Positions 17,086 through 26,092 of a stretch of 55,999 nucleotides of DNA are shown here, piece by piece. Below the pieces are notes generated by a model. That model saw nothing but the letters and a program-made list of their open reading frames with translations, did not search any database and was not told the origin of the DNA. The stretch lies in IMG/VR virus record IMGVR_UViG_3300018036_000011, positions 1-55,999 of that record; one strand, written 5' to 3'. Numbering within the stretch: the first letter of the stretch is position 1; the number at the start of each line of letters is the position of its first letter. Source of the stretch: a virus. The position numbers and the translations under genes were made by a program.

Positions 17086-18501
17086 TTATGCTTGAGTGGT
17101 TAGTCGGAATAGACCCTCAGCGGTGTCTTGGACATCTCCAGAGTTTCTATATACAAAGCTATAAAATAGACCTAGACGATTGAGTTTAGCTCCAGAATTC
17201 TGTCTAAGGAATCTATCTAAGTTACCCTTAGTTAAGTGGAGTTGGTCTTTGAAAAGTTTTCGAGGAATCAATACAGCAGCAACGACCTCTCCATTTTTCA
17301 TAGCAAGTTTGATTTTTGCTTTAGTAAATGTTTCCCCTACAACACTCCCATCCTTTTGTAGCTTAACTTTGTTAAGACGTTCAACTTGAGCTACTTTGAG
17401 AAGCCTCTCTGTAGACTTCTTTACATTTAAGGCTTTCTTTGCTTCATCATGAACGAAATTGATAATTTGCGTAAGCATGCGAGCAAAAAGTTTTGGATCA
17501 GACTCCATCTCAGACTCATCGTACTTTTTATACAGAGCCTTATAAACTTCTTCCAAAGCAATGCTTTGATTATCCTCAATAGTGTAAATAAAGTTGTTTC
17601 TAGGACTTAGCTCTACATAAATATTAAGGTATGCAGAACGAATAGTACTCGTACTAAAAGTTTCTGAGCCATCTGTGTATGTTTCAGGAATATCATAATC
17701 AATGTCAATGCCATTAATTTTTAATGAGGCATAGATGGATTCCAATACTGAATCTAACTTATCATTCATCTCTTTTTTGGCCAATTCATGTTTAACATTC
17801 TTGTATGCTTTAATTGCATCTCTAATTTTAGATCTAAAATCACGATTTGAAATTAAACCCTCTTCCATATATCGTAAAGAGCCACTTGTGAAAGTCACAT
17901 CAAAAGATTCACCTACAACATAGAATGTGATTGATCCCTCTTGACCTTCCACAGAGAAGTCAATCTCATATTTTACGCTGAAATTAAGACCCCAATCAGT
18001 TTTAATAGCGTGAGTCTCTGAGTCATCAGAAACTTCAACATCTACACTGACAACCTCAGCCATATTTCTGACCCATTTAATATGGTTATCTTCCAATAAC
18101 TTAAGAAGATCGTCTTTTGCTTTGTTAAGTTTATCAGCTTTACCATCTTCTATTTCTTTAGCTGTGTTCTTGATTCCAGAAACAGCCTCTGCCACAGAGT
18201 TATATTCAAGATTCTTCCCCCAAGAGTTGAAAGACCCCTTCAAAATAGTATCTTTCTTATCTTCAAGTTCAAAAGTTACTTCGATAGTCTCTGGGTCAAT
18301 AGATTCAACTGCAACTTCAATCCTATAATCCAGAGGATTGTCTCCATCTCTATGATGGAGTTTTAGCTCTACAGCCCAATCATCATCTGCAATGCCCTCT
18401 TCAAGAGAAACAGCGAGTGAGTTATAGATGTTGAGACTTCGATCTTCTTCGATCTTGTTGCCAATGGCCTTTAGTGCTTCATAAGCTTCATTTTTAGTCA
18501 T
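17086..18501 (-). CDS. Large hypothetical protein
   Basis: A 471-residue, acidic, soluble protein with no membrane segment. Helical segments (KAIGNKIEEDRSL, SGIKNTAKEIEDGKADKLNK) alternate with long beta stretches (DWGLNFSVKYEIDFSVEGQE, GSITFYVVGESFDVTF). Its beginning and middle have similar helix-strand patterns, so an internal duplication is possible. Its start at 18501 lies downstream of a C-tract promoter-like element (18531-18561), and a terminator follows its stop, so it is probably its own transcription unit. I recognise no family. Confidence 0.65.
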   Translation of the reverse strand: MTKNEAYEALKAIGNKIEEDRSLNIYNSLAVSLEEGIADDDWAVELKLHHRDGDNPLDYRIEVAVESIDPETIEVTFELEDKKDTILKGSFNSWGKNLEYNSVAEAVSGIKNTAKEIEDGKADKLNKAKDDLLKLLEDNHIKWVRNMAEVVSVDVEVSDDSETHAIKTDWGLNFSVKYEIDFSVEGQEGSITFYVVGESFDVTFTSGSLRYMEEGLISNRDFRSKIRDAIKAYKNVKHELAKKEMNDKLDSVLESIYASLKINGIDIDYDIPETYTDGSETFSTSTIRSAYLNIYVELSPRNNFIYTIEDNQSIALEEVYKALYKKYDESEMESDPKLFARMLTQIINFVHDEAKKALNVKKSTERLLKVAQVERLNKVKLQKDGSVVGETFTKAKIKLAMKNGEVVAAVLIPRKLFKDQLHLTKGNLDRFLRQNSGAKLNRLGLFYSFVYRNSGDVQDTAEGLFRLTTQA

Positions 18502-18530
18502 GATATTTCATCTCTTTCTTTGATTAAGTG

Positions 18531-18561
18531 TTTACCTTATTATCAATAACGTGCGAGGGGG
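18531..18561 (-). promoter_or_regulatory. C-tract promoter-like element
   Basis: On the minus strand: CCCCC, ten bases, TTGATAATAA, then GGTAAAC, about 35 bases before the ATG at 18501. The same arrangement (C-tract, 9-10 bases, TTGATAATAA, GTAAA) occurs upstream of the genes at 54150 and 55054, and more loosely at 34607. The recurrence before starts suggests a phage-specific promoter or activator site. Confidence 0.5.
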
Positions 18562-18623
18562 CATGTAATTTTTTAGCTGGGCTAAAGTATTATTTTATAA
18601 AGAAACTAAAAAAGGATTTGAAC

Positions 18624-19595
18624 ATGATAAAGCTAATCTGGAGAACAGATGTACACATGGCAGATAAGACACCAAGAAGAAGGACAGGTTCTTGGACTGA
18701 TGATGTCTGCAATAAACTTAAATGGATTGGGAATCTCTCAAATGAGATAAAGGCAGACTTTGTTCTGGATGGGGGTGACTTCTTTGACGTTAAGTCTCCA
18801 ACCAAGAACTCACATAGTCTTGTTAAGAACACCTTTGATGCACATGAGAATTACAACTGTCCTATATACTGCTTAGTAGGAAACCATGATGTTAAATATG
18901 GTAAATACGAATACTTGCCAGAACAGCCCTTAGGGGTTCTTTTCTCATCAGGTCTGTTCAAAGAGTTAGGTGATGAAAAAGAACTCGTTATAGAGCAATC
19001 TGGAGTTAAACTGAGGGTAGTAGGTATTCCTTATCATGGAACAGTCTATGACTTTGACCGACTCTCTAACATTAAGAAGAAAGATGAAGACATTCTCTTA
19101 GTTGCTTGCCACCTCTTAGCTAGGAAAGGCAAGACAGGTTCTATGTTTGAATCTGAAGATATAGTAGGCTATGACTTCTTAAATACCATTCCAGATGTAG
19201 ATGGTTGGTTCTTTGGGCATTGGCATAAGGATCAAGGGATCACACAACTCCCTAATGGTTCAACAGTTGTTAATGTCGGTTCTTTAACAAGAGGTTCTTT
19301 GCACCTAGATGATATGGATAGAGAGCCTTGTGTTGTAGAAGTTCAAGTCCAGAAAAATAAAGTAGACTTCATTCGACACAATCTCCCTGTGAAACCTGCT
19401 TCTGTTGCTTTCAAAGTAGAAGAAGCAATCAGAGAAAAGGGAGAGGAACAAAGAATGAGTGAGATTGTAGATAAAATGAAAAAGGTCGCTACTTCTGGTT
19501 GGTCTGAGTTGACCCTTAAAGAAAGAGTTATGGAAGTAGATGCATCAAATGAGGCTAGAGAGTTAGCCATTAATTATTTAGAAAAGGTAGAATAA
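18624..19595 (+). CDS. sbcD: SbcD/Mre11-type DNA repair nuclease
   Basis: A calcineurin-like metallophosphoesterase, the nuclease partner of SbcC/Rad50. The five metal-site motifs are in order: DVHMAD, DGGDFFD, VGNHDVKYG, ACHLL and FFGHWHKD. I begin it at the ATG at 18624 (AAGGATTTGAAC upstream), giving 323 residues. The longer frame from 18528 would cross the divergent promoter region and lacks a binding site. The C-terminal 100 residues are helical and could be the SbcC-binding part. The only SbcC-like gene in the window (7951-9066) is half-length. The next gene starts immediately after the stop. Confidence 0.88.
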   Translation: MIKLIWRTDVHMADKTPRRRTGSWTDDVCNKLKWIGNLSNEIKADFVLDGGDFFDVKSPTKNSHSLVKNTFDAHENYNCPIYCLVGNHDVKYGKYEYLPEQPLGVLFSSGLFKELGDEKELVIEQSGVKLRVVGIPYHGTVYDFDRLSNIKKKDEDILLVACHLLARKGKTGSMFESEDIVGYDFLNTIPDVDGWFFGHWHKDQGITQLPNGSTVVNVGSLTRGSLHLDDMDREPCVVEVQVQKNKVDFIRHNLPVKPASVAFKVEEAIREKGEEQRMSEIVDKMKKVATSGWSELTLKERVMEVDASNEARELAINYLEKVE

Positions 19596-20111
19596 ATGAG
19601 TTTTAATATCCCTAATGAAAACAAAGATCTCGTACTCAAGAAGCTCTCTGAGTATATGAGTGAATACACAAACCTAAGTCAAATGTTTAGCTTCTCTGGA
19701 ACAAAAGAAGACAGAAGCAATTTGAATGAGTATGCAGCAACTATTTTAGACCAACTCTTTAATGCTTCTTTTGAGGGGGCAGAGAATGATTGGAACTGGC
19801 AGGCTTTCCAAGAGGTGAAAAGTAATTGGCAAGGCCAGAACCATACAAATACGAAAGAAGAGATTATAGAGTATGTTGTATACAATGTTGGGAACTATGA
19901 TTCTTCAATGCACACAGGAGAAAAGTGGGAATACTTAAGAGAAGAAGACAACTGTCTAATCTTCGAGCCTATGAGAGATCACTTCTCTCTTTCAATGAAA
20001 GAGGCTCTTGAGTTAAAAGAGCAATTTAGCAACATTAAAGATATAGAGTTAAAGACTGTTGGCTTAAACAGCCAAGTGAGGCTCTATATTAGCTTGTATG
20101 TCCTTAACTAA
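19596..20111 (+). CDS. Hypothetical protein in the sbcD operon
   Basis: A 171-residue acidic, mostly helical protein whose ATG directly follows the sbcD stop (TAAATG), so translation is coupled. It contains EYAATILDQLFNASFEG and WEYLREEDNCLIFEP; no known motif. The operon position suggests a repair-related accessory role, but nothing in the sequence proves it. The 3' end overlaps the opposing membrane-protein gene by 48 bases, which is long for this genome. Confidence 0.6.
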   Translation: MSFNIPNENKDLVLKKLSEYMSEYTNLSQMFSFSGTKEDRSNLNEYAATILDQLFNASFEGAENDWNWQAFQEVKSNWQGQNHTNTKEEIIEYVVYNVGNYDSSMHTGEKWEYLREEDNCLIFEPMRDHFSLSMKEALELKEQFSNIKDIELKTVGLNSQVRLYISLYVLN

Positions 20112-21590
20112 ACTAGGTCTGGACTTTATGATCTCAAGAATTTGAGGGTTCACTTTTTCCTCACCTTTTAGAATATTAAAGAAGACAGAACTAAATTCAC
20201 CGCCCTTCAAAGAAGATTCTAATTTCTCTGTCATCTTCATTGTCATATCTTTTTCGATGTATCTAAAGAGGAAAGAGCTTTCTTCATTAGAAGTCTTAAG
20301 ACCCTTAACATACTCTACACCTTTACCCATCCATTTAGGGAGAAGGTCTTGCCAGCTTTGGTCATCTAAGCCCTTTATGTTTGCAAGGCTTTTTTCAATA
20401 GCAGGTCTAACATTATCTTGAAAATCCTTATGGACATCTACCATCTTCTTCTTCATCTCGTCATAGGTAAGACTATCATCATCCATAATGGCATCGAGCT
20501 TTTTGTTGTATTCTTTTTCTAGTTTTTCTGGTGTTGCAATACCTATAAAAATCTGCTCCGCAATTTCTTCGTACTCATTCTCTAAAGGCAAAACTATATC
20601 GACAACCTTCCAGATTGCTAGAACAATAACGTAAGCTACTGCATAGCTAATTGCAAAAGAGAGAGCAAAGCCAGTAAGCCCAACAAGTTTCAAGCCTAGT
20701 ACTTTCACAGCATATTTCGTAATAAAACCATTTAAGGTACTAGCATGCCCTCCAAAGAACATTGATACTAAACCCAGCACAAGAGGAAGTGCCTGTCTAA
20801 GGATAAAATCTGTGAACAACTTAATCATAGGTCGCATGATTTCCAAGCCAAGCCTTCGAAACGACTGGTTAATGCTCTTGCCGATAGTTTGAAATAAAAC
20901 TATCGTTGTAGTAACCAGCTTTTCACCAACACTTCTGCTTTTATCAGTGTTAAAAATTTTGAGGGTGTCAAATCCATCTTTAATACCCTCAATCAAAGGG
21001 TCTCCTACTACTGCAACCGAGTGAATCATTTGTAGAGGTAGCTTTTTTGCAACAGCCTCATACTTTTGTTGTGTCCATGTTCTTTGATAGCCTTCTGTTT
21101 TGAAAGACTTACGAATACCCTCTGAAACCTGAATAATGTCAGCTTCATAAATCTCTCTTTCAAATCTAACAGGTTTGATCTTATTGTCCTCATAAAAGAG
21201 GATTTCCAACTCATGGAAGTCTTTATCTTCTTGGGCTTGTACAGTTTCTTTTGTTCTCTCCCCTGTCCTTATTTCCATGAGCCACTTTTGAAACATTATT
21301 GAAGCATAAGAGTACTTCTGTTGTAGACAATAGTTACTCTCCCTTCTCAGCTCTGAGATTTCGTGCCACCCATGAAGAACCCAATAACCAATCATTTTAC
21401 CTTTTTCATAAGGGTGTGGTCCTCTCCAAACTTGATTGATATCTTCAAACTCTTTCCAATCTTGGTCAGACATATCTTTGAGGACAGTAATATTTGAGTC
21501 TCTGAGATTAACCCTTTTCTTTAGAGGGTTAATCTCCTGAATCTGTTTTTTAACATCTTCATATAAACCACTTGTTTTCTCAGACTTCAT
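20064..21590 (-). CDS. Hypothetical protein with central membrane segments
   Basis: A 508-residue protein. The N-terminal 250 residues are charged and soluble. A hydrophobic block near residues 265-345 has two or three likely helices (LPLVLGLVSMFFGG, LVGLTGFALSFAISYAVAYV, IVLAIWKVVDIVLP). The C-terminus is helical and charged. Phage proteins of this form include internal virion or ejected proteins, and inner-membrane-associated ones; I cannot decide. The ATG follows AAGGCGGTCTGGAT, and a TAGTCTCTTTATAC motif lies about 42 bases upstream, as for other presumed late genes. Confidence 0.6.
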   Translation of the reverse strand: MKSEKTSGLYEDVKKQIQEINPLKKRVNLRDSNITVLKDMSDQDWKEFEDINQVWRGPHPYEKGKMIGYWVLHGWHEISELRRESNYCLQQKYSYASIMFQKWLMEIRTGERTKETVQAQEDKDFHELEILFYEDNKIKPVRFEREIYEADIIQVSEGIRKSFKTEGYQRTWTQQKYEAVAKKLPLQMIHSVAVVGDPLIEGIKDGFDTLKIFNTDKSRSVGEKLVTTTIVLFQTIGKSINQSFRRLGLEIMRPMIKLFTDFILRQALPLVLGLVSMFFGGHASTLNGFITKYAVKVLGLKLVGLTGFALSFAISYAVAYVIVLAIWKVVDIVLPLENEYEEIAEQIFIGIATPEKLEKEYNKKLDAIMDDDSLTYDEMKKKMVDVHKDFQDNVRPAIEKSLANIKGLDDQSWQDLLPKWMGKGVEYVKGLKTSNEESSFLFRYIEKDMTMKMTEKLESSLKGGEFSSVFFNILKGEEKVNPQILEIIKSRPSLVKDIQANIEPHLAV

Positions 21591-21630
21591 ATCCAGACCG
21601 CCTTTTAGCTTGAGTTTACTTTTAAAGATA

Positions 21631-21646
21631 GTATAAAGAGACTATT
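21631..21646 (-). promoter_or_regulatory. Promoter-like motif (TAGTCTCTTTATAC)
   Basis: Minus-strand AATAGTCTCTTTATAC, about 42 bases before the ATG at 21590. It matches the TAGTCTATTTATAC element at 32041 and 35923 with a single change. It lies in the gap between divergent genes and could serve the minus-strand gene. Promoter function is inferred from recurrence and constant spacing. Confidence 0.4.
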
Positions 21647-21662
21647 AGTATAAGGAGAAGCA

Positions 21663-22088
21663 ATGGACTTTGATAATGTTCTGACATCAAATGCGATGTT
21701 TATAAAAGAGTACTTGGCTCATAAGGAAATACCGATTGAAGAAGCAGAGCCTATGGTGACTTACTTTAGGATTTATGAGAAAGAAGGCAAACTTCTTGCA
21801 CATCATAGTATTCCTCCATTAGAGCTTGGCGATGAAGATCCAGAGATGTGGTCTACTTTAATCAACCATAAGCTACACAATCAAGATCTACCCAACTTTA
21901 TGTTCTTCGGTATCTGTGAGATTGAAGAAGAAGACTTACTGTTTGTAGTCTGCTATTTTGGAGGCGAGGGTAAAATTGAAAGCCGATTATTTGACTTAGA
22001 GCTTAAGGACATGTCTGAGTTTGATGTTAAAGATGCTTTCCCTAACTTTGACATCATTGACTTTAGTAAAGCCGATATCGCCCACTGA
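21663..22088 (+). CDS. Hypothetical acidic protein
   Basis: A 141-residue, strongly acidic protein with ATG behind ATAAGGAGAAGCA. It has alternating strands and acidic loops (FFGICEIEEEDLLFVVCYFG). Acidic phage proteins of this size often act as inhibitors or DNA mimics, but there is no specific evidence here. It is divergent from the membrane-protein gene and converges on the next gene with a 26-base overlap at the 3' ends. Confidence 0.55.
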   Translation: MDFDNVLTSNAMFIKEYLAHKEIPIEEAEPMVTYFRIYEKEGKLLAHHSIPPLELGDEDPEMWSTLINHKLHNQDLPNFMFFGICEIEEEDLLFVVCYFGGEGKIESRLFDLELKDMSEFDVKDAFPNFDIIDFSKADIAH

Positions 22089-23076
22089 AAACCATTCTTA
22101 GGTATCTTGAAGCAACTCTGGAAGCAGTCTTTCCTTTTTCTTCTTTTTCCTTAGAGCCTTTGTTTATAACCTCAACATACTTTTTAGCTCTGTCTTTTAC
22201 TTCATTCAGAGCTTTCTCCATCTCTTTTTCATAGGCTTCTTGATCAAAGACCCCATCCTTAATAAAAGAGGATAGGGCTTTTACTTCATCTTTTGATGGA
22301 ACACTATAGATTCCTTTGTAAAGTTGATCGAGAAGATCTTGGCTGGTGACTTCCTTTGCAGATTTCTTTTTATACTGCTTGGCTTCAGCTTCATTTCTAC
22401 TTTTAACATATTTCTCATGCTTATCTATTTTATTTAGATCTAAGAGATTCACTCCCGCTTCAAAAAGGAAAGGAATTGCATAAATACCACCTGCAATAGC
22501 CTTACCAGAAACAGACAAAGCTGCCCCAGCTAATCCTGTCATTGCAGAAATGCCGTACCTGCCAACCTCTTTGCCGATTTCTTTAGAAGCTTCTGAAAGA
22601 TGTTCCATAGCAGTAGTCTTACTTTTCATAAGGCTATCTGTCATCTTTTCTTCTTCACCTTCTTTAAGGTCTTTCTTAAAGACTTTCTTGAAGAATTGAC
22701 CCATCTCTTTTTTGATCTTCTCTTGGCTTTTAGGGTCAGGGTTTGCAAAAAGGTTGAAGCCTTTTTCAAAAGCAGTTGAGGGATTGTCTATTTTAGCTGA
22801 AAGGCTTCTAGGGATTCTTTTAAGTACCTTGACCGCACCTCCAGCCATAGTGGAGTTCCAATCTTTGAGTGCCCTTGCAGCAGACTCGTCATAATTCTCC
22901 ATAATCCTATCGGTGAAGAACTCTTTCTTATTATAGTACTTTTCTTTTTTCTTCTTATAGCTCTCCAAGAACTTTTTAGCATCTTCATGCTGGGCACTAT
23001 CAGGGTCAGAGGCATAAGACTCAACAGTATCTAAGTAGATTTTCTTCTTTTTATAATAGACTACCTTTTTAGCCAT
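22063..23076 (-). CDS. Putative virion-associated protein with C-terminal RVASRYLR tag
   Basis: A 337-residue, lysine-rich protein. A central glycine/alanine segment (ISAMTGLAGAALSVSGKAIA) is amphipathic to hydrophobic; flanking regions are charged helices. The C-terminus reads ASRVASRYLRMVFSGRYRLY, and RVxSRYLR recurs at the end of the protein at 24717-25973. ATG follows AGAAGGTAAATAAG, and the gene begins 5 bases after the C39-like protein gene stop. Shared terminal tags and position suggest proteins packaged in, or assembled onto, the virion together; this is inference. Confidence 0.55.
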   Translation of the reverse strand: MAKKVVYYKKKKIYLDTVESYASDPDSAQHEDAKKFLESYKKKKEKYYNKKEFFTDRIMENYDESAARALKDWNSTMAGGAVKVLKRIPRSLSAKIDNPSTAFEKGFNLFANPDPKSQEKIKKEMGQFFKKVFKKDLKEGEEEKMTDSLMKSKTTAMEHLSEASKEIGKEVGRYGISAMTGLAGAALSVSGKAIAGGIYAIPFLFEAGVNLLDLNKIDKHEKYVKSRNEAEAKQYKKKSAKEVTSQDLLDQLYKGIYSVPSKDEVKALSSFIKDGVFDQEAYEKEMEKALNEVKDRAKKYVEVINKGSKEKEEKGKTASRVASRYLRMVFSGRYRLY

Positions 23077-23081
23077 CTTAT

Positions 23082-24665
23082 TTACCTTCTCTCAAGCTCA
23101 ATAATTTGTTTTGTGTTGTAGATACTTGCAGGGTAGGGGCTTAGAGAGATGTTGAAGAAGAGATAATGAGAACCATACTCTGACTCCTTCTTTAAGTCAC
23201 CTGCCTCAATAGTGTAAGTGCCCTCTGAAAGAGACCTACTTTGCATGGAGTTGTATCTTTGGATGGCACTTTGAAAAAACTTTAAGATAGTCTCCATCTT
23301 CCTTTCTTGACTGCTAGTAAAAGGAGTGCTTGATTCTACTTCAAATCTAAATTGAACAGGGGAATCTGGGAGTGTTTTAGGTGTTTCAGATACAACATGG
23401 TTTGCGAAAGAGCTTCTTGTCTGCGTTTCCATTTTTTTAATAAGTTGTAATGGGATGGTCTTTTTAATAGAGGCTTGTTTCTCGGGACTCCTTTTCTTAT
23501 GCTTAATCTTCCTAGAGCTACCTTTAGCAACATCTCTTTCTCTGTTCTGGTGTACACCTTTTCCAGAGCTGCCTACTCCATCTTCAAACATACCAGAGGT
23601 GTTAGGGTCTCTGAACTTAGGCATCTTGTTAGAAGGTTTACGCTTCTTTTTCTTTTTTTTCCCTGCAAGCCTAGACATGTTGTCTAGGTCTCTGAGGGCG
23701 AGGTCTATCATACTAAACCTACCTGTAATCGCATGACCATCAAGTAAGTTAGCAAGCATTATAGCTTTCTCTCTCCTTGAGATGCCCTCAGGTAAAGACT
23801 CAAGAGCTAATCTAGCTTCTTCATCACCTACTGTAGTTTGAGATTGAATGCAGGGTAATACAGAAGCCATTCTTGAAGTTTGCTTAGGTAGGTGTCTGAT
23901 AATCTCTGGAAATCTTGAGATTTCTTTAATGGTTCTTACAACTCTCCTACCCTCAATAAGCCTTACAGAGGGGATAGGGCTTCTTTCAAATTCGAGAGTG
24001 TAGTCTTCAATGCCAGGCACAGAGATTTTGTAAGTAGGGTTTTCATCAGTAGTTGACCATTGGTTTTCTACAATCAAGAAACCGAGGTGTCTTATGTTAG
24101 AAACTATTTCTCTAACTGCTTGAGGGAATGTTGTCCCTAAGCTAGCCATGATTTGTCTGCCATCAGGAGTAACTTCTCTGTCTATCATAAGAGCAGGTCT
24201 TCTAACTAAAAAGTTAGGCCATTTCTCAAACCACTTGTTGTAGAAGTCATCTTCCCCAACAACTCTTACAGTTTTATCTGGGTTAGGGATATTGGGGTCT
24301 GCAACATGTACTTCATAACTTCCCTTTTCACCTGTCACATCATAAATCAGAGATGCGTGACTCCAATCACGACCCTCAGGATTCCATGCAATGAGAACAG
24401 GTCTACCTGAATCTGTCCATTCTTTAACTTGAGTGAGGGTAGCTGGTGTGGTGAGGGTAGCTCTACAACCGAAGTATTGGCAGCAGGCAAGTACTTCTTC
24501 CCACCTTGATCCTCTTAGTGCTTGAGCACCAATGATCTCATTAACAGTTTCCTCATCACACTTTACACCTAGTGCTTGTAAAGCCATGCATGTAGAGGTT
24601 GCAACACAAGTGAACTGTGTTCTTTGTCTAATTGGCTTAACATCAGCTTTTGCTTTTCTTCTCAT
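23082..24665 (-). CDS. Protein with N-terminal C39-like papain-fold cysteine peptidase domain
   Basis: Residues 1-160 look like a C39-family peptidase: the oxyanion glutamine and catalytic cysteine in IRQRTQFTCVATSTCMALQA, the histidine in GRDWSHASLIYDV and the aspartate in HVADPNIPNPDK, in the right order and spacing. C39 peptidases cut after Gly-Gly-type leaders, but phage relatives may have other targets. The remaining 360 residues contain a lysine-rich disordered stretch (KKKKKKRKP) and a C-terminal beta-rich domain with no known match. The total of 527 residues is far longer than a bare C39 domain. Virion maturation or host-entry roles are possible. ATG follows AGGAGTAGACCT. Confidence 0.65.
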   Translation of the reverse strand: MRRKAKADVKPIRQRTQFTCVATSTCMALQALGVKCDEETVNEIIGAQALRGSRWEEVLACCQYFGCRATLTTPATLTQVKEWTDSGRPVLIAWNPEGRDWSHASLIYDVTGEKGSYEVHVADPNIPNPDKTVRVVGEDDFYNKWFEKWPNFLVRRPALMIDREVTPDGRQIMASLGTTFPQAVREIVSNIRHLGFLIVENQWSTTDENPTYKISVPGIEDYTLEFERSPIPSVRLIEGRRVVRTIKEISRFPEIIRHLPKQTSRMASVLPCIQSQTTVGDEEARLALESLPEGISRREKAIMLANLLDGHAITGRFSMIDLALRDLDNMSRLAGKKKKKKRKPSNKMPKFRDPNTSGMFEDGVGSSGKGVHQNRERDVAKGSSRKIKHKKRSPEKQASIKKTIPLQLIKKMETQTRSSFANHVVSETPKTLPDSPVQFRFEVESSTPFTSSQERKMETILKFFQSAIQRYNSMQSRSLSEGTYTIEAGDLKKESEYGSHYLFFNISLSPYPASIYNTKQIIELERR

Positions 24666-24700
24666 AGGTCTACTCCTTTTTTTCCAGCTAACTATAAAAG

Positions 24701-24717
24701 GAGTATAAATAGAAAGC
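24701..24717 (-). promoter_or_regulatory. Promoter-like motif (CTATTTATACTCC)
   Basis: Minus-strand GCTTTCTATTTATACTC, about 39 bases before the ATG at 24665. It keeps the CTATTTATAC core of the recurrent element but not the leading TAGT. It lies in the short gap between two co-directional genes, so the peptidase-like gene may have its own start of transcription. Confidence 0.4.
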
Positions 24718-25973
24718 TATCTCAGATACCTGGACACAACTCTTTGTATAGAAGACTTTCTTCTTCTAAAGAGCCTATCCAATAAGCTACCCTCTTCTTT
24801 TTTCAACTCTTCGATTTTTGTTTTAGCAAATTCTTTAATTTCATCCACCTTAGCTGTAAGGCTTGGGTTTCTAGATTCTGAATTTTTTGACATACTATCA
24901 AGATCTATTAAGAGGTCTTTGACCTGCCTTATAGACCTTGAACTTTTAATCTCATCTTCTCTTTTTAGAACATTGCTTGCGAACTCTACAGTTTGCTTAA
25001 AGGCTTCGACCTCTAAGAAGAAAGCTGATTCTTTTCTGATATCCTTCCCAAGTACTTTCTTCATTTCAACAATCCAAGAGTTAACAATTCTTAGAGACTC
25101 TTTTAGTTTTGAGTTAGAGATCATAGAGGGGTCTTTTTTTACTCGAAGTATAATCTTAGCAACTTTTCCTTTAATCTCAGTAACTCTGTTTCCTTTTTGC
25201 TTTTTTGCAATCTCCCTCATCTCATCAGTCATGCCCTTAACATCTCTCATTTGAAAGATTCTGTAGGGGTCTATTCCTTTAAGACCATTTACATTTCGAC
25301 CTGATAAAGAAAAGGATCTAGGGAAATATGTATTTTTAAACTCAAAGCCATTAAGATTATAGTTTTTAATGTGGGCACAGAATGTACCTCCCTCAAAATA
25401 AAAACTGCCCTCTGATTGAATTCTAAGCTGGTCACAATTAACATCACCCATTTTTGTATCTTTAAAAGTACAGTTCTTGAAGATGAGTGTGAAGCTTGAG
25501 CCTAATGTCCCGAACCTACAGCTTTTAAAGTGACAGTTCACAAACTCAAAAGAACCACCTCTCTCCTTTAACCTCTCAGCTCTCTGGAAAGAATTTTCAA
25601 GACCCAAAGAGTGTGAAAAATAGGTATCTTCAAATATTTCTCCACTAACTTCACCACTGTCTCTCTTTCTTTCTTTTCTCTCACTCGCATTGTCGAAATC
25701 ATAGAAAATTGCTTCAAAGACAGTTGAGTTTTTTACTTGGTCAACCCATTCCTGAGAAGACTCTTCTTCTTTGTTGTAGAAATCTTCATTGAGGTCTTCA
25801 AAATGGGTAGAAGCATCATCATAGCTGTCGAATTCAAATTTCTCTACTTCTCTAGACAGCTCTACCTTACTCCCCTTTATAATTTGATAGGTTATGACAG
25901 GTACATAATACACTATAGATTTATCATGTGAGGGATTGCTGAAATTGAAATGCTTATGTGAATTTTTTCTCAT
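24717..25973 (-). CDS. Pentapeptide-repeat-like protein with C-terminal tag
   Basis: A 418-residue protein. Residues about 130-240 show a right-handed beta-helix signature with a hydrophobic or aromatic residue every fifth position (FEFVNCHFKSCRF, LIFKNCTFKDTKM, FYFEGGTFCAHIKNYNLNGF). The C-terminal half is a charged helical domain that ends SIQRVVSRYLR, similar to the tag on the protein at 22063-23076. Two more pentapeptide-repeat proteins lie at 28.6-30 kb. Such helices can mimic DNA or serve as scaffolds; neither is shown here. ATG 25973 follows AAGGAGTATCGGACT. Confidence 0.6.
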   Translation of the reverse strand: MRKNSHKHFNFSNPSHDKSIVYYVPVITYQIIKGSKVELSREVEKFEFDSYDDASTHFEDLNEDFYNKEEESSQEWVDQVKNSTVFEAIFYDFDNASERKERKRDSGEVSGEIFEDTYFSHSLGLENSFQRAERLKERGGSFEFVNCHFKSCRFGTLGSSFTLIFKNCTFKDTKMGDVNCDQLRIQSEGSFYFEGGTFCAHIKNYNLNGFEFKNTYFPRSFSLSGRNVNGLKGIDPYRIFQMRDVKGMTDEMREIAKKQKGNRVTEIKGKVAKIILRVKKDPSMISNSKLKESLRIVNSWIVEMKKVLGKDIRKESAFFLEVEAFKQTVEFASNVLKREDEIKSSRSIRQVKDLLIDLDSMSKNSESRNPSLTAKVDEIKEFAKTKIEELKKEEGSLLDRLFRRRKSSIQRVVSRYLR

Positions 25974-26048
25974 AGTCCGATACTCCTTTTTTTTTGAGGG
26001 TTTTATAAATAAGGTATTAGCTTTTTATAGACTATATATAAAATCACC

Positions 26049-26069
26049 TATATGGTCATTGACCATATA
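26049..26069. promoter_or_regulatory. Perfect inverted repeat, candidate operator
   Basis: TATATGGTCA and TGACCATATA form a perfect 10-bp inverted repeat around a single central T, 24 bases before the start codon of the synthetase-like gene. The arms are too close for an RNA hairpin, so a dimeric DNA-binding protein is the likelier partner. It is also just upstream of the divergent pentapeptide gene's leader and could affect both. Confidence 0.5.
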
Positions 26070-26092
26070 ATCCCCACAAAGAAAGGAATTGT

